This document shows, piece after piece, positions 39,420 to 49,400 of a DNA stretch of 64,000 nucleotides (its first letter is position 1; each line of letters starts with the position of its first letter). The notes beneath the pieces are model-generated. The model worked only from the letters and a program-made list of their open reading frames with translations, was not told the DNA's origin and ran no database searches. This stretch comes from Pantoea sp. BAV 3049 (lineage in GTDB: Bacteria; Pseudomonadota; Gammaproteobacteria; Enterobacterales; Enterobacteriaceae): contig NZ_WHOY01000031.1 of NCBI RefSeq assembly GCF_009765445.1, positions 317,085 through 381,084 of the forward strand. Direction: 5' to 3'. The position numbers were made by a program, and so were the translations under genes.

Positions 39420-41356
39420 GAGGCACGCTCCCTCAGCTGTTGCTGTTCCTCAAACATCTGCATCATTTCACCGGCGCTACGGCGGCCTTCGGCCATCGCG
39501 GTGACCACCAGATCGGCCCCGTGAACGGCATCACCGGCGGCAAAAACTTTTGGATTGTGCGTTTGCGTTTTGCGGCCTGACTGCCCGGTAATAATCAAGC
39601 CCCAGCGGTCGAAGCGAATCCCCTGCCCGGCCAGCCAGGGCATCTCGTGCGCCTGGAAGCCAAACGCCAGGATCAGCGCATCGGCCGCCAGCACAAACTC
39701 TGACCCGGCGATGGGCTGTGGCCTGCGACGCCCGTCACTGCCGGGCGCCCCCATTTCAGTACGGATCAGCCCAATGCCGTTCAGGCAGCCCGCTTCATCC
39801 AGCCCGATATACTGCGGCTGCAGGTTAAACATGAATTCCACCCCTTCTTCGCGGGCATTGGTGACCTCCTTCTTAGAGCCAGGCATGCTTTTCTCGTCAC
39901 GGCGATAGGCACAAATCACGCTTTCCGCCTGTTGCCGCACGGCCGTTCTCAGGCAGTCCATTGCGGTATCCCCGCCGCCAAGCACTACCACCTTTTTACC
40001 CTTCAGCGAGACATAAGGCTGCTGCTCATCCTCTTCCAGCTCCATCACCTGCCGCGTGTTCGCGATCAGATAAGGCAGGGCCTGCATCACCCCAGGCGCA
40101 TCTTCATTCTCCAGTCCTGCGCCCATCAGTCCGTAGGTCCCCACGCCAAGGAAGACCGCGTCGTACTCTTCCAGCAGTCGGGAAAAAGGAATATCGCGGC
40201 CAATTTCACAATTGAGGTGAAAATTGATTCCCATTTCACTGAATATCGAATGTCGGTTCACGATCACCTGCTTATCCAGTTTGAAAGAGGGAATGCCAAA
40301 GGTCAGCAATCCGCCGATTTCCGGGTGGCGATCGTAAACATCCACGTGAACCCCTTGTCGCCTCAGCACATCGGCACAGCCCAATCCGGCCGGCCCGGCT
40401 CCCACAATAGCCACACGCTCCGGTCTGTCTTTTACTCCATGCAAGACTGGCCTCCAGCCCCGGGCAAGCGCTTCATCCGTGATGTAACGCTCAATATTAC
40501 CGATGCTGACGGAGCCGGGTTGACCGTTCAGGGTACATGCCCCCTCACACAGGCGATCCTGGGGACAAACCCGCCCGCAAATTTCCGGCAGGCTGCTCGT
40601 CTGGTGAGAAAGTTCTGCGGCTTCGATAAGCTTTCCTGCAGCCGCGAGCTGAATAAAATCCGGGATAGCGTTATGCAAAGGACAGGTCCAGTTACACCAC
40701 GCTTTCTGTGCGCAATACAGACAACGATCCGTTTCATATCGTGCCTGGGCCTGATTAAGCCCCTGATAGATCTCCCTGAAGTGAAGCTTTCTGTCCTTTG
40801 CTGCGAGTTTGGCAGCGCCGATGCGCGGGGTTCTGTCAAGCAGCTCAACGCCTTTTGAAGCGATGGGGGCTGGCCGATTTTTCCCTCCGGCAGTCGCATG
40901 CTGCCGGTACAACCGCAGTCGCTGCAGTTCAGCCTCATCCATTAGCTGAAGTGCCTGCGCGGGACAAGTTTCAACACAGGCTGCCTGCCCCGCTGCCAAT
41001 TGCTGGCACAGGTCACATTTCTGCACCACAGGCCGGTCACTGACCTGCTCGATAGCGCCAAAGGGACAGGCAAGCAGGCAATTTTTGCAGCCGATACACT
41101 TCTCTTCCCGCAAACGAATGCTGTCACCTTCCGGGACCAGTGCTTCTGTCGGGCAACTGGCCACACAGGGGGCGTTATTGCAATGGCGGCAGGTTAACGG
41201 CACGGCGCTGCCGCCACGGGTAATAAGGTGAATACGTGGCCGGAACTGCTCAGGGCTGGCAGGCCAGGCCTGCTGGTTATGTGCAAGCACACAGGCCACT
41301 TCGCAAACGTGGCATCCAATACACTCACCGGGGTTAACAACAACGAATCGATTCAT
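39416..41356 (-). CDS. AegA/UacF-family Fe-S flavoprotein oxidoreductase
   Basis: 646 residues in two parts. Residues 1-150 repeat the ferredoxin pattern (CIGCHVCEVAC, CRHCNNAPCVASCP, CIGCKNCLLACP, CDLC). After a linker come the GltD-like part (CLYCAQKAWCNWTCPLHNAIPDFI, CGRVCPQDRLCEGAC), FAD site VAIVGAGPAGLGCADVL and NAD(P) site VVVLGGGDTAMDC. E. coli AegA (659) and UacF (639) have this architecture and are required for formate-dependent uric acid degradation. AAGGA lies 6 bases before the ATG. First gene of the leftward aegA-ferredoxin-fdhF operon. Confidence 0.92.
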   Translation of the reverse strand: MNRFVVVNPGECIGCHVCEVACVLAHNQQAWPASPEQFRPRIHLITRGGSAVPLTCRHCNNAPCVASCPTEALVPEGDSIRLREEKCIGCKNCLLACPFGAIEQVSDRPVVQKCDLCQQLAAGQAACVETCPAQALQLMDEAELQRLRLYRQHATAGGKNRPAPIASKGVELLDRTPRIGAAKLAAKDRKLHFREIYQGLNQAQARYETDRCLYCAQKAWCNWTCPLHNAIPDFIQLAAAGKLIEAAELSHQTSSLPEICGRVCPQDRLCEGACTLNGQPGSVSIGNIERYITDEALARGWRPVLHGVKDRPERVAIVGAGPAGLGCADVLRRQGVHVDVYDRHPEIGGLLTFGIPSFKLDKQVIVNRHSIFSEMGINFHLNCEIGRDIPFSRLLEEYDAVFLGVGTYGLMGAGLENEDAPGVMQALPYLIANTRQVMELEEDEQQPYVSLKGKKVVVLGGGDTAMDCLRTAVRQQAESVICAYRRDEKSMPGSKKEVTNAREEGVEFMFNLQPQYIGLDEAGCLNGIGLIRTEMGAPGSDGRRRPQPIAGSEFVLAADALILAFGFQAHEMPWLAGQGIRFDRWGLIITGQSGRKTQTHNPKVFAAGDAVHGADLVVTAMAEGRRSAGEMMQMFEEQQQLRERAS

Positions 41357-41701
41357 AATTATTCCTTTTTGCGATTCCGCCAGGTGGCTAATGCAAAAAA
41401 GAGGCGAGTTTGCAGAAACAGGAAGAAATTACTTCTTTATGTGAACCTTCTCTCAATATGTTGATTGCAGACGTTCCCTTCTGCCGCTGGCCCTGCCAAT
41501 ACGCCTTCACTCCGTCTCAATTTGATAAAAATCACTTCAAATTGAAAAAACAACGCGATCCTTGCACGCCTTAACGCTTTGCAGACAGGCCATTTTTCTA
41601 ACCGCCATCACAACTCTGCAGCAACAATGAGCCTCCTGACTTCTCTGGCATATCCCTTGCTTTGAAAGCGCCATAAATGGATCTCTGGAGGGCCATGCCC
41701 A
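41357..41701. promoter_or_regulatory. divergent aegA-like/xdhAB control region
   Basis: 345 bp without a gene. Rightward it has a clear -24/-12 promoter (separate entry). It contains the inverted repeat TCAATTTGA-N11-TCAAATTGA (41517-41545, perfect 9-bp arms) and two degenerate copies of the TCTCA-N3-TGAGA dyad: 41451 (TCTCAATATGTTG) and 41515 (TCTCAATTTGATA). Leftward, TTGCA with an imperfect -24 (TCGCCT) at 41392-41407 is a weak sigma-54 candidate for the aegA-like operon. Confidence 0.6.
41646..41662 (+). promoter_or_regulatory. sigma-54 promoter of xdhAB
   Basis: TGGCAT-ATCCC-TTGCTT: GG at 41647 and GC at 41659 with 10 bp between, the exact -24/-12 geometry. Transcription would start near 41672, 30 bp before the ATG. 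Candidate activator sites lie about 150 and 215 bp upstream of that start. Confidence 0.82.
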
Positions 41702-44700
41702 ATGAATACGTTATTGGTTGGCAGTGAAGTCCCGCGCGTCGACGGGGCAGCAAAGGTAAAAGGCGCCGCCGTTTATGGCGACGATATCGTGCTGAAAAAT
41801 ATGCTTTATGGCGTGTGCCGCTATGCCGATATTGCTGCAGGTCGGATCGAGAAACTCGATCTTAGCGAAGCGAAAAAAGTGCCTGGTGTGGTCAGAATAG
41901 CCACCTGGGAAGATATTCCCGGCAACACGCATATTGGAGTGGTTATTCCTGACTATCCGCCAATAGTCGATCGTGAAATCGCTTTTCGTGGCGATGTGAT
42001 AGCCGTGGTGGCGGCAGAAAATTATGAAGCTGCCTGCCTGGCCGCAGACAAAATCAAAGTGGTTTACACCCCGTGGACGCCGATCACTTCCGTCAGAGAG
42101 TCAATCAGCCCTGGTGCCCGATTGATCCACAGCGACAGAGAAAATAACATTATCAATCATCACCATACGGTGAAAGGCGATATTGAGGCCGGGTTCGCCG
42201 CTTCCACCCATATTTTCGAACGCGACTATGAGGTGGGCTTTCAGGAACATGCTTATATTGAGCCGGAATCCATTACGGCCGGGTACGATGACAACGAACA
42301 GATCCTGAACATTTATGGCTCAGTACAAAATGCGCACCGCGTCAGAGGAATGGTGGCGAAATACCTCAACCTGCCTCAGGCCAAAGTTAACGTCAAACGC
42401 TCGGTGCTGGGTGGCTCGTTCGGCGGAAAAGATGACATTATCGATCATCTGGCCTGCCGTGCCGCACTATTGGCGAAGCTGACCTCCCGTCCGGTTAAAA
42501 TCACCTACAACCGCGAACAATCGATGCGGGAGAGCTATAAACGTCATCCCTATCTGATGCATTACAAAATTGGCCTGGACGATCAGGCGCGCATCCAGGC
42601 GATCAAAATCGACGTGCTGGCCGATGGTGGCAGCTACGCCGGGCAGACGGTATTTGTCACCTGGCGCAGTTCGGTGCAGGCCGCTGGCCCTTATAACATT
42701 CCCAATGTCCGGGTGGATGTCACCGGCGTCTATACCAACAACAATTACACCTCGGCCTATCGTGGATTTGGCGCGCCACAGGTGATTTTTGCTAATGAAT
42801 CCCTGATGGATGAAGTGGCCGAAGCTATGGGGCTGTCGCCCATTGAGCTGCGCCTGCGTAACGTGCTGAAACAGAACGATACCAGTATGGCCGGACAGGT
42901 CTTCAGCGAACACTGCGTATCGGCGCAGGAAGTGCTGATGAAAGCGGTCAAAAGTACCGAATATCTCGAGAAGAGAGCGCATTTTCAGCAGCTCAATCAG
43001 CAGGGCGGTCCCATCCGTTATGGCATCGGGCTGGCACTTAGCCACCGCGGATGTTCTCTGGGTGCGGAGGGGCTGGATGCCTCATCTGCGCTGATTCAGG
43101 TTAACGCGGACGGCAGTATCAATATCTCCACGTCGGTCTCAGAAAACGGCCAGGGGTTGCAAACGACCATGTCGCTGATAACGGCTGAAGCTTTCGGCGT
43201 CAGCCTGGATCGCATCAGCTTTTCCGATCCGGCCACCGCGATGATTGCTGACGGCGGATCAACCGTGGCCTCCCGCGGGACGCTGATGGGCGGACAGGCG
43301 ATTCTCAATGCCGCCAACAAGATCAAACGCCGGATGGCCGATGCCATCACAGAGCCACTCTCGGTAAAAGATCGGGAAGATCTGGTTTGGGAGAATGGCA
43401 AAGTCTTTAACCGTCATCACCCCTGGCAACGTTTGTCGTTTCAGCAGGTGGTGGATATGACCAAAGCCACCGGTGCGAACCTGTCAGCCTATGGCTGGCA
43501 TGTTGCTCCTGATATCCACTGGGATGAAGAGAAAGGAACCGGAAGCCCTTATTTCACCTGGGTTTATGGTTGCCAGGTCGCCGACATCGCCATCGATACC
43601 CGCACGGGAAAAATAGCCATCAATCACATTACTGCCGTGCATGACGTGGGAAAAGTGATCAATAAGGTGGGGTTTGAGGGGCAGGTTTACGGCGGCGTGG
43701 TACAGGGAATGATCGGCTATGGCATGCTGGAGGAGTTCAATATTGAAAATGGCGAGGTGAAATCGGAAAACTTTGACACCTATCTGTTGCCGACTATCAA
43801 AGATGTCCCGGATATTGAAGTCATCGCCGTCGAAAACCACGATAAAGCGGGTCCATATGGCGGCAAGGTCATTGGCGAGCCGGTACTGGAACTCGGCGGT
43901 GCTGCACTGAACAATGCCGTGAGTTTTGCGCTGGAACGGCGCAATTACGTGCTGCCGCTGACCCTGGAGCAGGTCCGGCTGGGTTACGCCCTGAAAAAAC
44001 CGGTCCGGCAGAGCGAGCTACTGGCAGAAACCGGAGAGAAAAAACAGGTGCTTCGCCTGAATACCATTCAGCTCACGCGGGCAACAACGCTGCCAGAGGC
44101 ACTGCAGGCGCTGGCAGAGGGAACGGCCCAGCCCATCGCGGGAGGCACTGATGTGCTGGTACAGGCGAGGCTGAAATCAGCTGCCGTGCCACTGGTCGAT
44201 ATCTCCGCAATCAAAGCGCTGAAGGAGGTCGTCGCAGTAGCCGAAGGCGTCTCGATCGGTTCCGGGGTTTGCTTCAGCGATCTGACCGTTCATCCGCTGA
44301 TTAAGGACAGCTACCCGTTACTGGTCACCGCCTGCAATACCATTGGTTCCCTGCAATTGCGCAACCGCGCCACGATAGGCGGCAATATTGTCAATGCAGC
44401 GCCCTGTGCTGACTCGATGCCTCCTTTAATAATTTATGACGCCACGGTGGTATTGCAGAGCCTTAAGACTAAGCGTCAGCTGCCACTGGCAGAATTTGTA
44501 ACCGGCGGCTACCAGACCAGGCTCCAGCCTGATGAACTCGTTACCGCAATTATCCTCCCCCTCCCGTATCAGGACACCGGGCTGCAGCAGCGCTATCTCC
44601 AGCTGGGGCGACGAAATGCGCTGAATATTACCCGCCAGAGTTTCACCGGCCAGTTCACCTTTAATCCGGCAGGTATCCTGACACGCTGTCGTCTGGTGGA

Positions 44701-44920
44701 TGGCGCGCTGTTCAGCAACCCTCAACGGTTGATCGCTGTTGAAAAAACGCTGACCGGGAAAAAGCTTACCGCTGAGCAGATTGACGCTGGAAGCAAAGCG
44801 CTCGAAACCCTGCTGATGGCGGCCATTGGTAAACGCTGGTCCGCCGCCTACAAAGTGCCGGTGGCTATCGATATGCTGCGCCAGATGCTTCAGGAAGCAC
44901 AGGACAGCCAGGTTATATAA
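41702..44920 (+). CDS. xanthine dehydrogenase, molybdenum (XdhA) and FAD (XdhB) subunits fused
   Basis: 1072 residues. Residues 1-760 are the molybdenum subunit: RVDGAAKVKGAAVYGDD, LGGSFGGKDD (236-245), AYRGFGAPQV with R354, SENGQGLQTTM, and the catalytic base E726 in VIGEPVLELGG. Residues about 785-1065 are the FAD subunit: IAGGTDVLVQARL and LRNRATIGGNIVNAAPCADS. In E. coli these are separate genes (xdhA 752, xdhB 292 residues), and XdhD has another layout. The ATG lacks a strong ribosome site (GGAGGGCCATGCCCA). xdhC follows after 9 bp, supplying the [2Fe-2S] subunit. Substrate could be xanthine, hypoxanthine or a urate-pathway intermediate; the sequence does not decide. Confidence 0.9.
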   Translation: MNTLLVGSEVPRVDGAAKVKGAAVYGDDIVLKNMLYGVCRYADIAAGRIEKLDLSEAKKVPGVVRIATWEDIPGNTHIGVVIPDYPPIVDREIAFRGDVIAVVAAENYEAACLAADKIKVVYTPWTPITSVRESISPGARLIHSDRENNIINHHHTVKGDIEAGFAASTHIFERDYEVGFQEHAYIEPESITAGYDDNEQILNIYGSVQNAHRVRGMVAKYLNLPQAKVNVKRSVLGGSFGGKDDIIDHLACRAALLAKLTSRPVKITYNREQSMRESYKRHPYLMHYKIGLDDQARIQAIKIDVLADGGSYAGQTVFVTWRSSVQAAGPYNIPNVRVDVTGVYTNNNYTSAYRGFGAPQVIFANESLMDEVAEAMGLSPIELRLRNVLKQNDTSMAGQVFSEHCVSAQEVLMKAVKSTEYLEKRAHFQQLNQQGGPIRYGIGLALSHRGCSLGAEGLDASSALIQVNADGSINISTSVSENGQGLQTTMSLITAEAFGVSLDRISFSDPATAMIADGGSTVASRGTLMGGQAILNAANKIKRRMADAITEPLSVKDREDLVWENGKVFNRHHPWQRLSFQQVVDMTKATGANLSAYGWHVAPDIHWDEEKGTGSPYFTWVYGCQVADIAIDTRTGKIAINHITAVHDVGKVINKVGFEGQVYGGVVQGMIGYGMLEEFNIENGEVKSENFDTYLLPTIKDVPDIEVIAVENHDKAGPYGGKVIGEPVLELGGAALNNAVSFALERRNYVLPLTLEQVRLGYALKKPVRQSELLAETGEKKQVLRLNTIQLTRATTLPEALQALAEGTAQPIAGGTDVLVQARLKSAAVPLVDISAIKALKEVVAVAEGVSIGSGVCFSDLTVHPLIKDSYPLLVTACNTIGSLQLRNRATIGGNIVNAAPCADSMPPLIIYDATVVLQSLKTKRQLPLAEFVTGGYQTRLQPDELVTAIILPLPYQDTGLQQRYLQLGRRNALNITRQSFTGQFTFNPAGILTRCRLVDGALFSNPQRLIAVEKTLTGKKLTAEQIDAGSKALETLLMAAIGKRWSAAYKVPVAIDMLRQMLQEAQDSQVI

Positions 44921-44929
44921 GGAACTGAA

Positions 44930-45388
44930 ATGCATCACATTAAGCTGAAAGTAAATGGTATTCAGGTAGAAAAAACGGTAGGCGATAACCGCCGCCTCCT
45001 TGATTTTCTGCGGGAAGATTTGCAGCTGACGGGTACAAAAGAGGGCTGCTCGGTAGGAGAGTGCGGTGCCTGTACGGTGATTGTGAACAGCAAAGCGGTC
45101 TGTTCCTGCCTGCTGCTTGCTGCACAGTGTGACGGAGCGGAGATCTCGACCATTGAGGCGCTAGCTGCTGACGAAGTCGGAAAAAGGTTGCAGCAGGAGT
45201 TCGTGCGCCACGGTGGCGTTCAGTGCGGCTTCTGCACGCCAGGCGTGCTGATGAGTACCAAAGCCCTTCTGGATAAACATCCCAACCCCGATGACAGCCA
45301 ACTGGCAGAAGCCCTGGAAGGCAATCTCTGCCGCTGTACCGGCTACCAGCCAATCATTAAATCGATCAAGGCTGCCCTGAAACCTTAA
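44930..45388 (+). CDS. xdhC: [2Fe-2S] subunit of xanthine dehydrogenase
   Basis: 152 residues. Plant-type [2Fe-2S] motif GCSVGECGACTV (39-50) with its fourth Cys in VCSCLL, then the second cluster CGFCTPG and CRCTGYQPI. This is the electron-transfer subunit (E. coli XdhC, 159 residues; not the XdhC/CoxI chaperone of the same name). AAGGA lies 6 bases before the ATG; 9 bp after the fused XdhAB, so one complex. Confidence 0.94.
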   Translation: MHHIKLKVNGIQVEKTVGDNRRLLDFLREDLQLTGTKEGCSVGECGACTVIVNSKAVCSCLLLAAQCDGAEISTIEALAADEVGKRLQQEFVRHGGVQCGFCTPGVLMSTKALLDKHPNPDDSQLAEALEGNLCRCTGYQPIIKSIKAALKP

Positions 45389-45450
45389 TACACAGTCGGG
45401 CCTGCCTTGCCATGCAGCTGGCAGGCCCACCGGAACAAGGAACAGACGCC

Positions 45451-46032
45451 ATGAAAGAGTGCATTATGCTGGCAGCAGGCCTCTCTTCGCGGATGGGCCG
45501 CTGGAAAATGATGCTGCCCTGGAACGATGGCACCGTGCTGGACAGCGCACTGCTGAATGCGCTGGCCTTCTGCGATAAAGTGATTCTGGTCACCGGCTTT
45601 CGGGGTGAAGAGTTGCGGCAGCGCTATGGGGGTCACCCGGGGATCCAGATCTGTCACAACAAGGACTTCAGAGAGGGAATGTTCTCTTCTGTCCGCTGTG
45701 GCGCAGCGGAGCTGGCAGGCGGGCGTTTTTTTGTCGTGCCTGGCGACATGCCAGCCATCGATCCGGAGATTTATGCCAGCTTGTGGTCTCACTCCGCTCA
45801 GGAATGTCTGCAACCCTTTTATGATGGCGGCAACGGACATCCGGTGTTACTTCCTCCGCCGCTGATAAAGTTGATACGCAACTCGCCAGCAGAGAGCAAT
45901 CTGCGCTTGCTGATGCAGGCTTACGGCAGACTGAGCGTCCCTGTTGGCAGCAAAACCATTCACTGGGATCTTGATACCCCCGAACAGTACCATCATCTGC
46001 TGGCGATCCCGGAACTGAACGCTAATCCGTAA
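45451..46032 (+). CDS. mocA: molybdenum cofactor cytidylyltransferase
   Basis: Adds CMP to molybdopterin to make the MCD cofactor used by xanthine dehydrogenases. 193 residues; E. coli MocA (ygfJ) has 192. The nucleotide loop [18 protein letters not shown] matches E. coli MocA closely, and GDMPAID and GNGHPVLL complete the MobA-like fold. The ATG opening [10 protein letters not shown] is used; it has GGAACA upstream. Third gene of the xdhAB-xdhC-mocA set. Its end overlaps the convergent regulator by 11 bp. Confidence 0.9.
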   Translation: MKECIMLAAGLSSRMGRWKMMLPWNDGTVLDSALLNALAFCDKVILVTGFRGEELRQRYGGHPGIQICHNKDFREGMFSSVRCGAAELAGGRFFVVPGDMPAIDPEIYASLWSHSAQECLQPFYDGGNGHPVLLPPPLIKLIRNSPAESNLRLLMQAYGRLSVPVGSKTIHWDLDTPEQYHHLLAIPELNANP

Positions 46033-47809
46033 GATGGTATTTTTTGATCTTACGATAAAGAGTGGCCACGCCGATGCCCAGTTCATCAGCGACCTGCTTT
46101 TTATTGCGGCAGCGCTGCAATGCTTCTTCAATAATGGTTTTTTCCATCGATTTGAGGTTTGCGCCGCCCTCTTCATCGTGCAGGCAATCCCCGGCCCGGA
46201 GTAATTTCACCACGGCAGTTTCCCGGGTCTCCAGCGTGGAAGCTGCGTGGAAAACCGGGGGCAACAAAGCGCTGTCGATCATCTCGCCATCGGGAACAAT
46301 ATTCACCAGATACTCCACCAGATTACTCAGTTCACGAACGTTGCCCGGCCAGCGGTAGCTCTGCAGTAGCCTGACCACTTCCTGGCTGACTCCCGGATAA
46401 GTGCAGCCAATACGCAGTGAGTGATAATTCAGGAAGTAATGCAGCAGCAGCTCCACATCTTCTCCCCGTTCACGTAATGGCGGCAATTCCAGAGGGATCA
46501 CATTCAGGCGATAGAACAAATCCTCCCGGAATCGGGAGGCACTGATAAATCCCTGAAGATTTTGATGGGTGGCGGAAATAATCCTGATATCAACAGGAAC
46601 GGGACGGCTGGCACCCACGGGGAGAACCTCGCGAGTTTCAATCGCCCTCAGCAAACGCGCCTGCAGGCTGAGCGGCATATCGCCGATTTCATCCAGAAAC
46701 AGCGTTCCACTGCTGGCGGACTGAATTAATCCTGGCCGGCCTCCTGGTGACGCACCGGTAAAAGCCCCTTTCACATAGCCAAATAGTTCGCTTTCCAGCA
46801 GATTTTCCGGGATCGCCGCGCAGTTGATGGCAACAAATGGCTTATCGTGCCGCTTGCTTAACCGATGGATAGCACGAGCGACCACTTCTTTGCCGCTACC
46901 GCTTTCCCCCAAAATCATCACGCTGGAAGGGCTGGAAGCTATCCGCATAATCAGGCGTTTCAGCTTTTTCATTGCCAGCGACTGCCCCACCAGCCGTTCA
47001 ATGCCGGGAGGATCGTCATCCTCGGGCAAAGCTGCCAGAGAAGCGCTCTGATGGAAGGCCAGTAAAAAAAGGGATTGCTGCCCGGTGTGATGCAGCTGCC
47101 CGGTCAGGACATTTTGCCACTCCTCCAGCCTGACCCGATGCTGAATGTGTCCTTCGCTGGGTTCTTTCTGGCGGCTCACCGGCTCAACAGTCAGCGTTCT
47201 CCCCAGGACCGACTCACGGGCAAGATGCAGCAACTCAAGTGCCCGATCGTTGATAATTCTCACTTTGCAGTCTCGATCCCGGACGATCACACCCTGATCG
47301 ATGTTGCTCAACAGAAGCGGCCATATTGCCTCGTTTTTAGGTGTTTTTTGCTGGGCACTGGAGAGATTTGCCACCAGCAGACGGGAAACGTGCCAGATAT
47401 ACTGCGCAAACATTTCCGCATTTTCGCTCAGTCGGTGATGCTGTTCATTATTCACTGCGATCAGGCTGATCACCCCCAGGCATCGCTGTGGCCCGAGGAT
47501 CGGGACACCAATAAAAGCCCGCTCCTTGCAGCTGTCACGATTCTGGCAGGCGGCACATAACGGATTAAAACGTGAGTCCACGATCACCACTTCCTTCTGC
47601 GTCTCAATCACGTTCCTGAGCAAATGGCTGTTATTTTGCGGCGGGCAGCCAAATCCGCTGCCATAAGGCCCGGTTCCGGCAATCCGTATCAGGTGGTTAT
47701 CGACAACTTCGACCTCCATCCGCAAAACATTGGCCAACAGGCTGCTGAAGTTAAGAATGGTGGACTGGATGAGCATCAGTGCAGAGGGTGATGCTGCTGT
47801 TTCACTCAT
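46022..47809 (-). CDS. ygeV: YgeV-type sigma-54-dependent activator
   Basis: 595 residues; E. coli YgeV has 592. N-terminal GAF-like sensor (about 10-150) with four Cys: C55 in GFGCPP and C85, C88, C94 in [18 protein letters not shown]-like segment (160-250) follows, then the AAA+ domain: Walker A GESGSGKE (301-308), sigma-54 contact GAFTGA (348-353), Walker B LFLDEIGD (370-377). A Fis-type helix-turn-helix ends the protein (571-590). AAGGGAG lies 6 bases before the chosen ATG. E. coli YgeV activates purine-catabolism genes, and here it sits amid three sigma-54 promoters. Two TCTCA-N3-TGAGA-type dyads lie 55-93 bp upstream, suggesting autoregulation. Confidence 0.92.
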   Translation of the reverse strand: MSETAASPSALMLIQSTILNFSSLLANVLRMEVEVVDNHLIRIAGTGPYGSGFGCPPQNNSHLLRNVIETQKEVVIVDSRFNPLCAACQNRDSCKERAFIGVPILGPQRCLGVISLIAVNNEQHHRLSENAEMFAQYIWHVSRLLVANLSSAQQKTPKNEAIWPLLLSNIDQGVIVRDRDCKVRIINDRALELLHLARESVLGRTLTVEPVSRQKEPSEGHIQHRVRLEEWQNVLTGQLHHTGQQSLFLLAFHQSASLAALPEDDDPPGIERLVGQSLAMKKLKRLIMRIASSPSSVMILGESGSGKEVVARAIHRLSKRHDKPFVAINCAAIPENLLESELFGYVKGAFTGASPGGRPGLIQSASSGTLFLDEIGDMPLSLQARLLRAIETREVLPVGASRPVPVDIRIISATHQNLQGFISASRFREDLFYRLNVIPLELPPLRERGEDVELLLHYFLNYHSLRIGCTYPGVSQEVVRLLQSYRWPGNVRELSNLVEYLVNIVPDGEMIDSALLPPVFHAASTLETRETAVVKLLRAGDCLHDEEGGANLKSMEKTIIEEALQRCRNKKQVADELGIGVATLYRKIKKYHLTD

Positions 47810-47863
47810 ATATGACTCCCTTTTGTCCCTGTTGCGTTTTCTCGTCCCGGAGATGCTGGCTTC

Positions 47864-47902
47864 TCTCATTTTGAGAAGAACAGCCGATTTTCTCATTTTG
47901 AG
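47864..47902. promoter_or_regulatory. paired activator-type dyads between ygeV and ygeW
   Basis: TCTCA-TTT-TGAGA (47864-47876) is a perfect 5+3+5 dyad, and TCTCATTTTGAG recurs at 47891-47902, 27 bp on. The same dyad appears upstream of ygfK. They lie about 190 bp upstream of the ygeW sigma-54 promoter, at a distance usual for enhancer sites. Confidence 0.6.
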
Positions 47903-48065
47903 CCCTGCAGGCTCTGCGTCACCTCAATGACAACAGCTATACAACTACGTTGCTTATTCAGAGCAGGACATGATTGATCACAACAAAGGCCTTTTTTTCT
48001 TAAAAATACCTTCAGAGTAAGAATGCGATCACATTTCATCCAGCTGTCGGGCCGGACATAAAGGA

Positions 48066-48082
48066 TTGGCACAGAAGTTGAT
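48066..48082 (+). promoter_or_regulatory. sigma-54 promoter of ygeW operon (imperfect -12)
   Basis: TTGGCAC-AGAAG-TTGAT: a full -24 element and a -12 with GA for GC at the right spacing. The start would be near 48093, 67 bp before ygeW. Confidence 0.6.
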
Positions 48083-48159
48083 AAAGGTCGGGAGGTTATT
48101 ACATTTCCCTGCCTCGCCCCCGGCAGGGGTTAGCTTTGATGTCATAAGGAACGCCTGAA

Positions 48160-49350
48160 ATGGATGAAATCACCACGCTGTTGCATGCCATCCGGCAGAA
48201 AAAATCTGGCCTGGCAAAAAAAGACTTTCTGCTGACCTGGGAACAAACCCGGCAGGAGCTGGAGCAGGTTCTGGAAATTGCAGAAGTCATGAAACGCATG
48301 CGGGAAAAAAATATCGACACCCGTATCTTCAACAATGGACTGGGGATCTCGGTATTCCGTGATAACTCCACCCGAACCCGCTTTTCTTATGCTTCCGCGC
48401 TGAATCTGCTGGGCCTGACACAGCAAGATTTGGACGAGGGAAAATCGCAGATCGCCCACGGTGAGACGGTACGCGAAACCGCCAATATGATCTCGTTTTG
48501 CGCCGACGCTATCGGCATCCGGGATGATATGTATCTCGGCGCAGGTAATGCCTATATGCGTGAAGTGGGTGCTGCGCTGGATGAAGGATTCGCCGAGGGC
48601 GTTTTGCCTCAGCGCCCTGCGCTGGTCAATTTGCAATGTGATATTGACCACCCAACGCAGTCGATGGCGGATCTGGCCTGGCTGAAAGAACATTTTGGCA
48701 GCCTGGAGAACCTGAAAGGCAAAAAAATCGCCATGACCTGGGCTTACTCTCCCAGCTACGGTAAACCCCTCTCTGTGCCGCAGGGCATTATCGGGCTGAT
48801 GACCCGATTTGGTATGGATGTCACCCTTGCCCACCCCGAAGGTTACGATCTGATACCCGACGTGCTGGAGGTCGCCCGCAGCAATGCCAAAGAGTCCGGG
48901 GGCAGCTTCCGCCAGGTCAGCACCATGGAACAGGCATTCCGCGATGCCGACATCGTCTATCCCAAATCCTGGGCTCCCTGGCAGGTTATGCAACAGAGAA
49001 CCACACTGCTTCGCAGCCAGGACAGCGCCGGTCTGAAATCTCTCGAACAGCGCTGCCTGCAGCAGAATGCCCAGCATCGTGACTGGCACTGCACAGAAGA
49101 GTTGATGAAGCTAACCCGTCAGGGCAATGCGCTCTATATGCACTGCCTGCCTGCTGATATCAGCGGCATCTCTTGTGAAGCCGGAGAAGTCGAGGCCAGC
49201 GTTTTCGAGCGTTACCGTATCGCTACCTATAAGGAAGCCAGCTGGAAACCGTGGATTATCGCCAGCATGATCGTGGCGCGGAAATTCTCAGACCCGGCAG
49301 CCGTGCTGGAAAAACGCCTCAAAGAGGCCCTTCCGCGAATCAAGCTTTGA
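48160..49350 (+). CDS. ygeW: YgeW carbamoyltransferase-family protein
   Basis: 396 residues, exactly the E. coli length. Aspartate/ornithine carbamoyltransferase fold: carbamoyl-phosphate loop FRDNSTRTR (STRTR 70-74), QCDIDHPTQSMAD, and the second-substrate motif MHCLPADISG. The carbamoyl acceptor is unknown in E. coli; an intermediate of urate breakdown is likely, run in the direction that yields carbamoyl phosphate for the carbamate kinase further down (inference). AAGGA lies 9 bases upstream. First gene of ygeW-ygeX-ygeY-hyuA-carbamate kinase. Confidence 0.95.
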   Translation: MDEITTLLHAIRQKKSGLAKKDFLLTWEQTRQELEQVLEIAEVMKRMREKNIDTRIFNNGLGISVFRDNSTRTRFSYASALNLLGLTQQDLDEGKSQIAHGETVRETANMISFCADAIGIRDDMYLGAGNAYMREVGAALDEGFAEGVLPQRPALVNLQCDIDHPTQSMADLAWLKEHFGSLENLKGKKIAMTWAYSPSYGKPLSVPQGIIGLMTRFGMDVTLAHPEGYDLIPDVLEVARSNAKESGGSFRQVSTMEQAFRDADIVYPKSWAPWQVMQQRTTLLRSQDSAGLKSLEQRCLQQNAQHRDWHCTEELMKLTRQGNALYMHCLPADISGISCEAGEVEASVFERYRIATYKEASWKPWIIASMIVARKFSDPAAVLEKRLKEALPRIKL

Positions 49351-49400
49351 AACCGGGCACGGCAAAAACGCATCCACTCTGTTTACCGGGAAAATCAGTC

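Noticed and set aside
39932..40858. 308-residue plus-strand frame
   Set aside because: Lies wholly antisense to the AegA-like gene, whose motifs are clear; no homology.
41392..41407. Leftward sigma-54 promoter for the aegA-like operon
   Set aside because: The -12 TTGCA is good, but the -24 reads TCGCCT instead of TGGCAC; too weak to list as a feature of its own.
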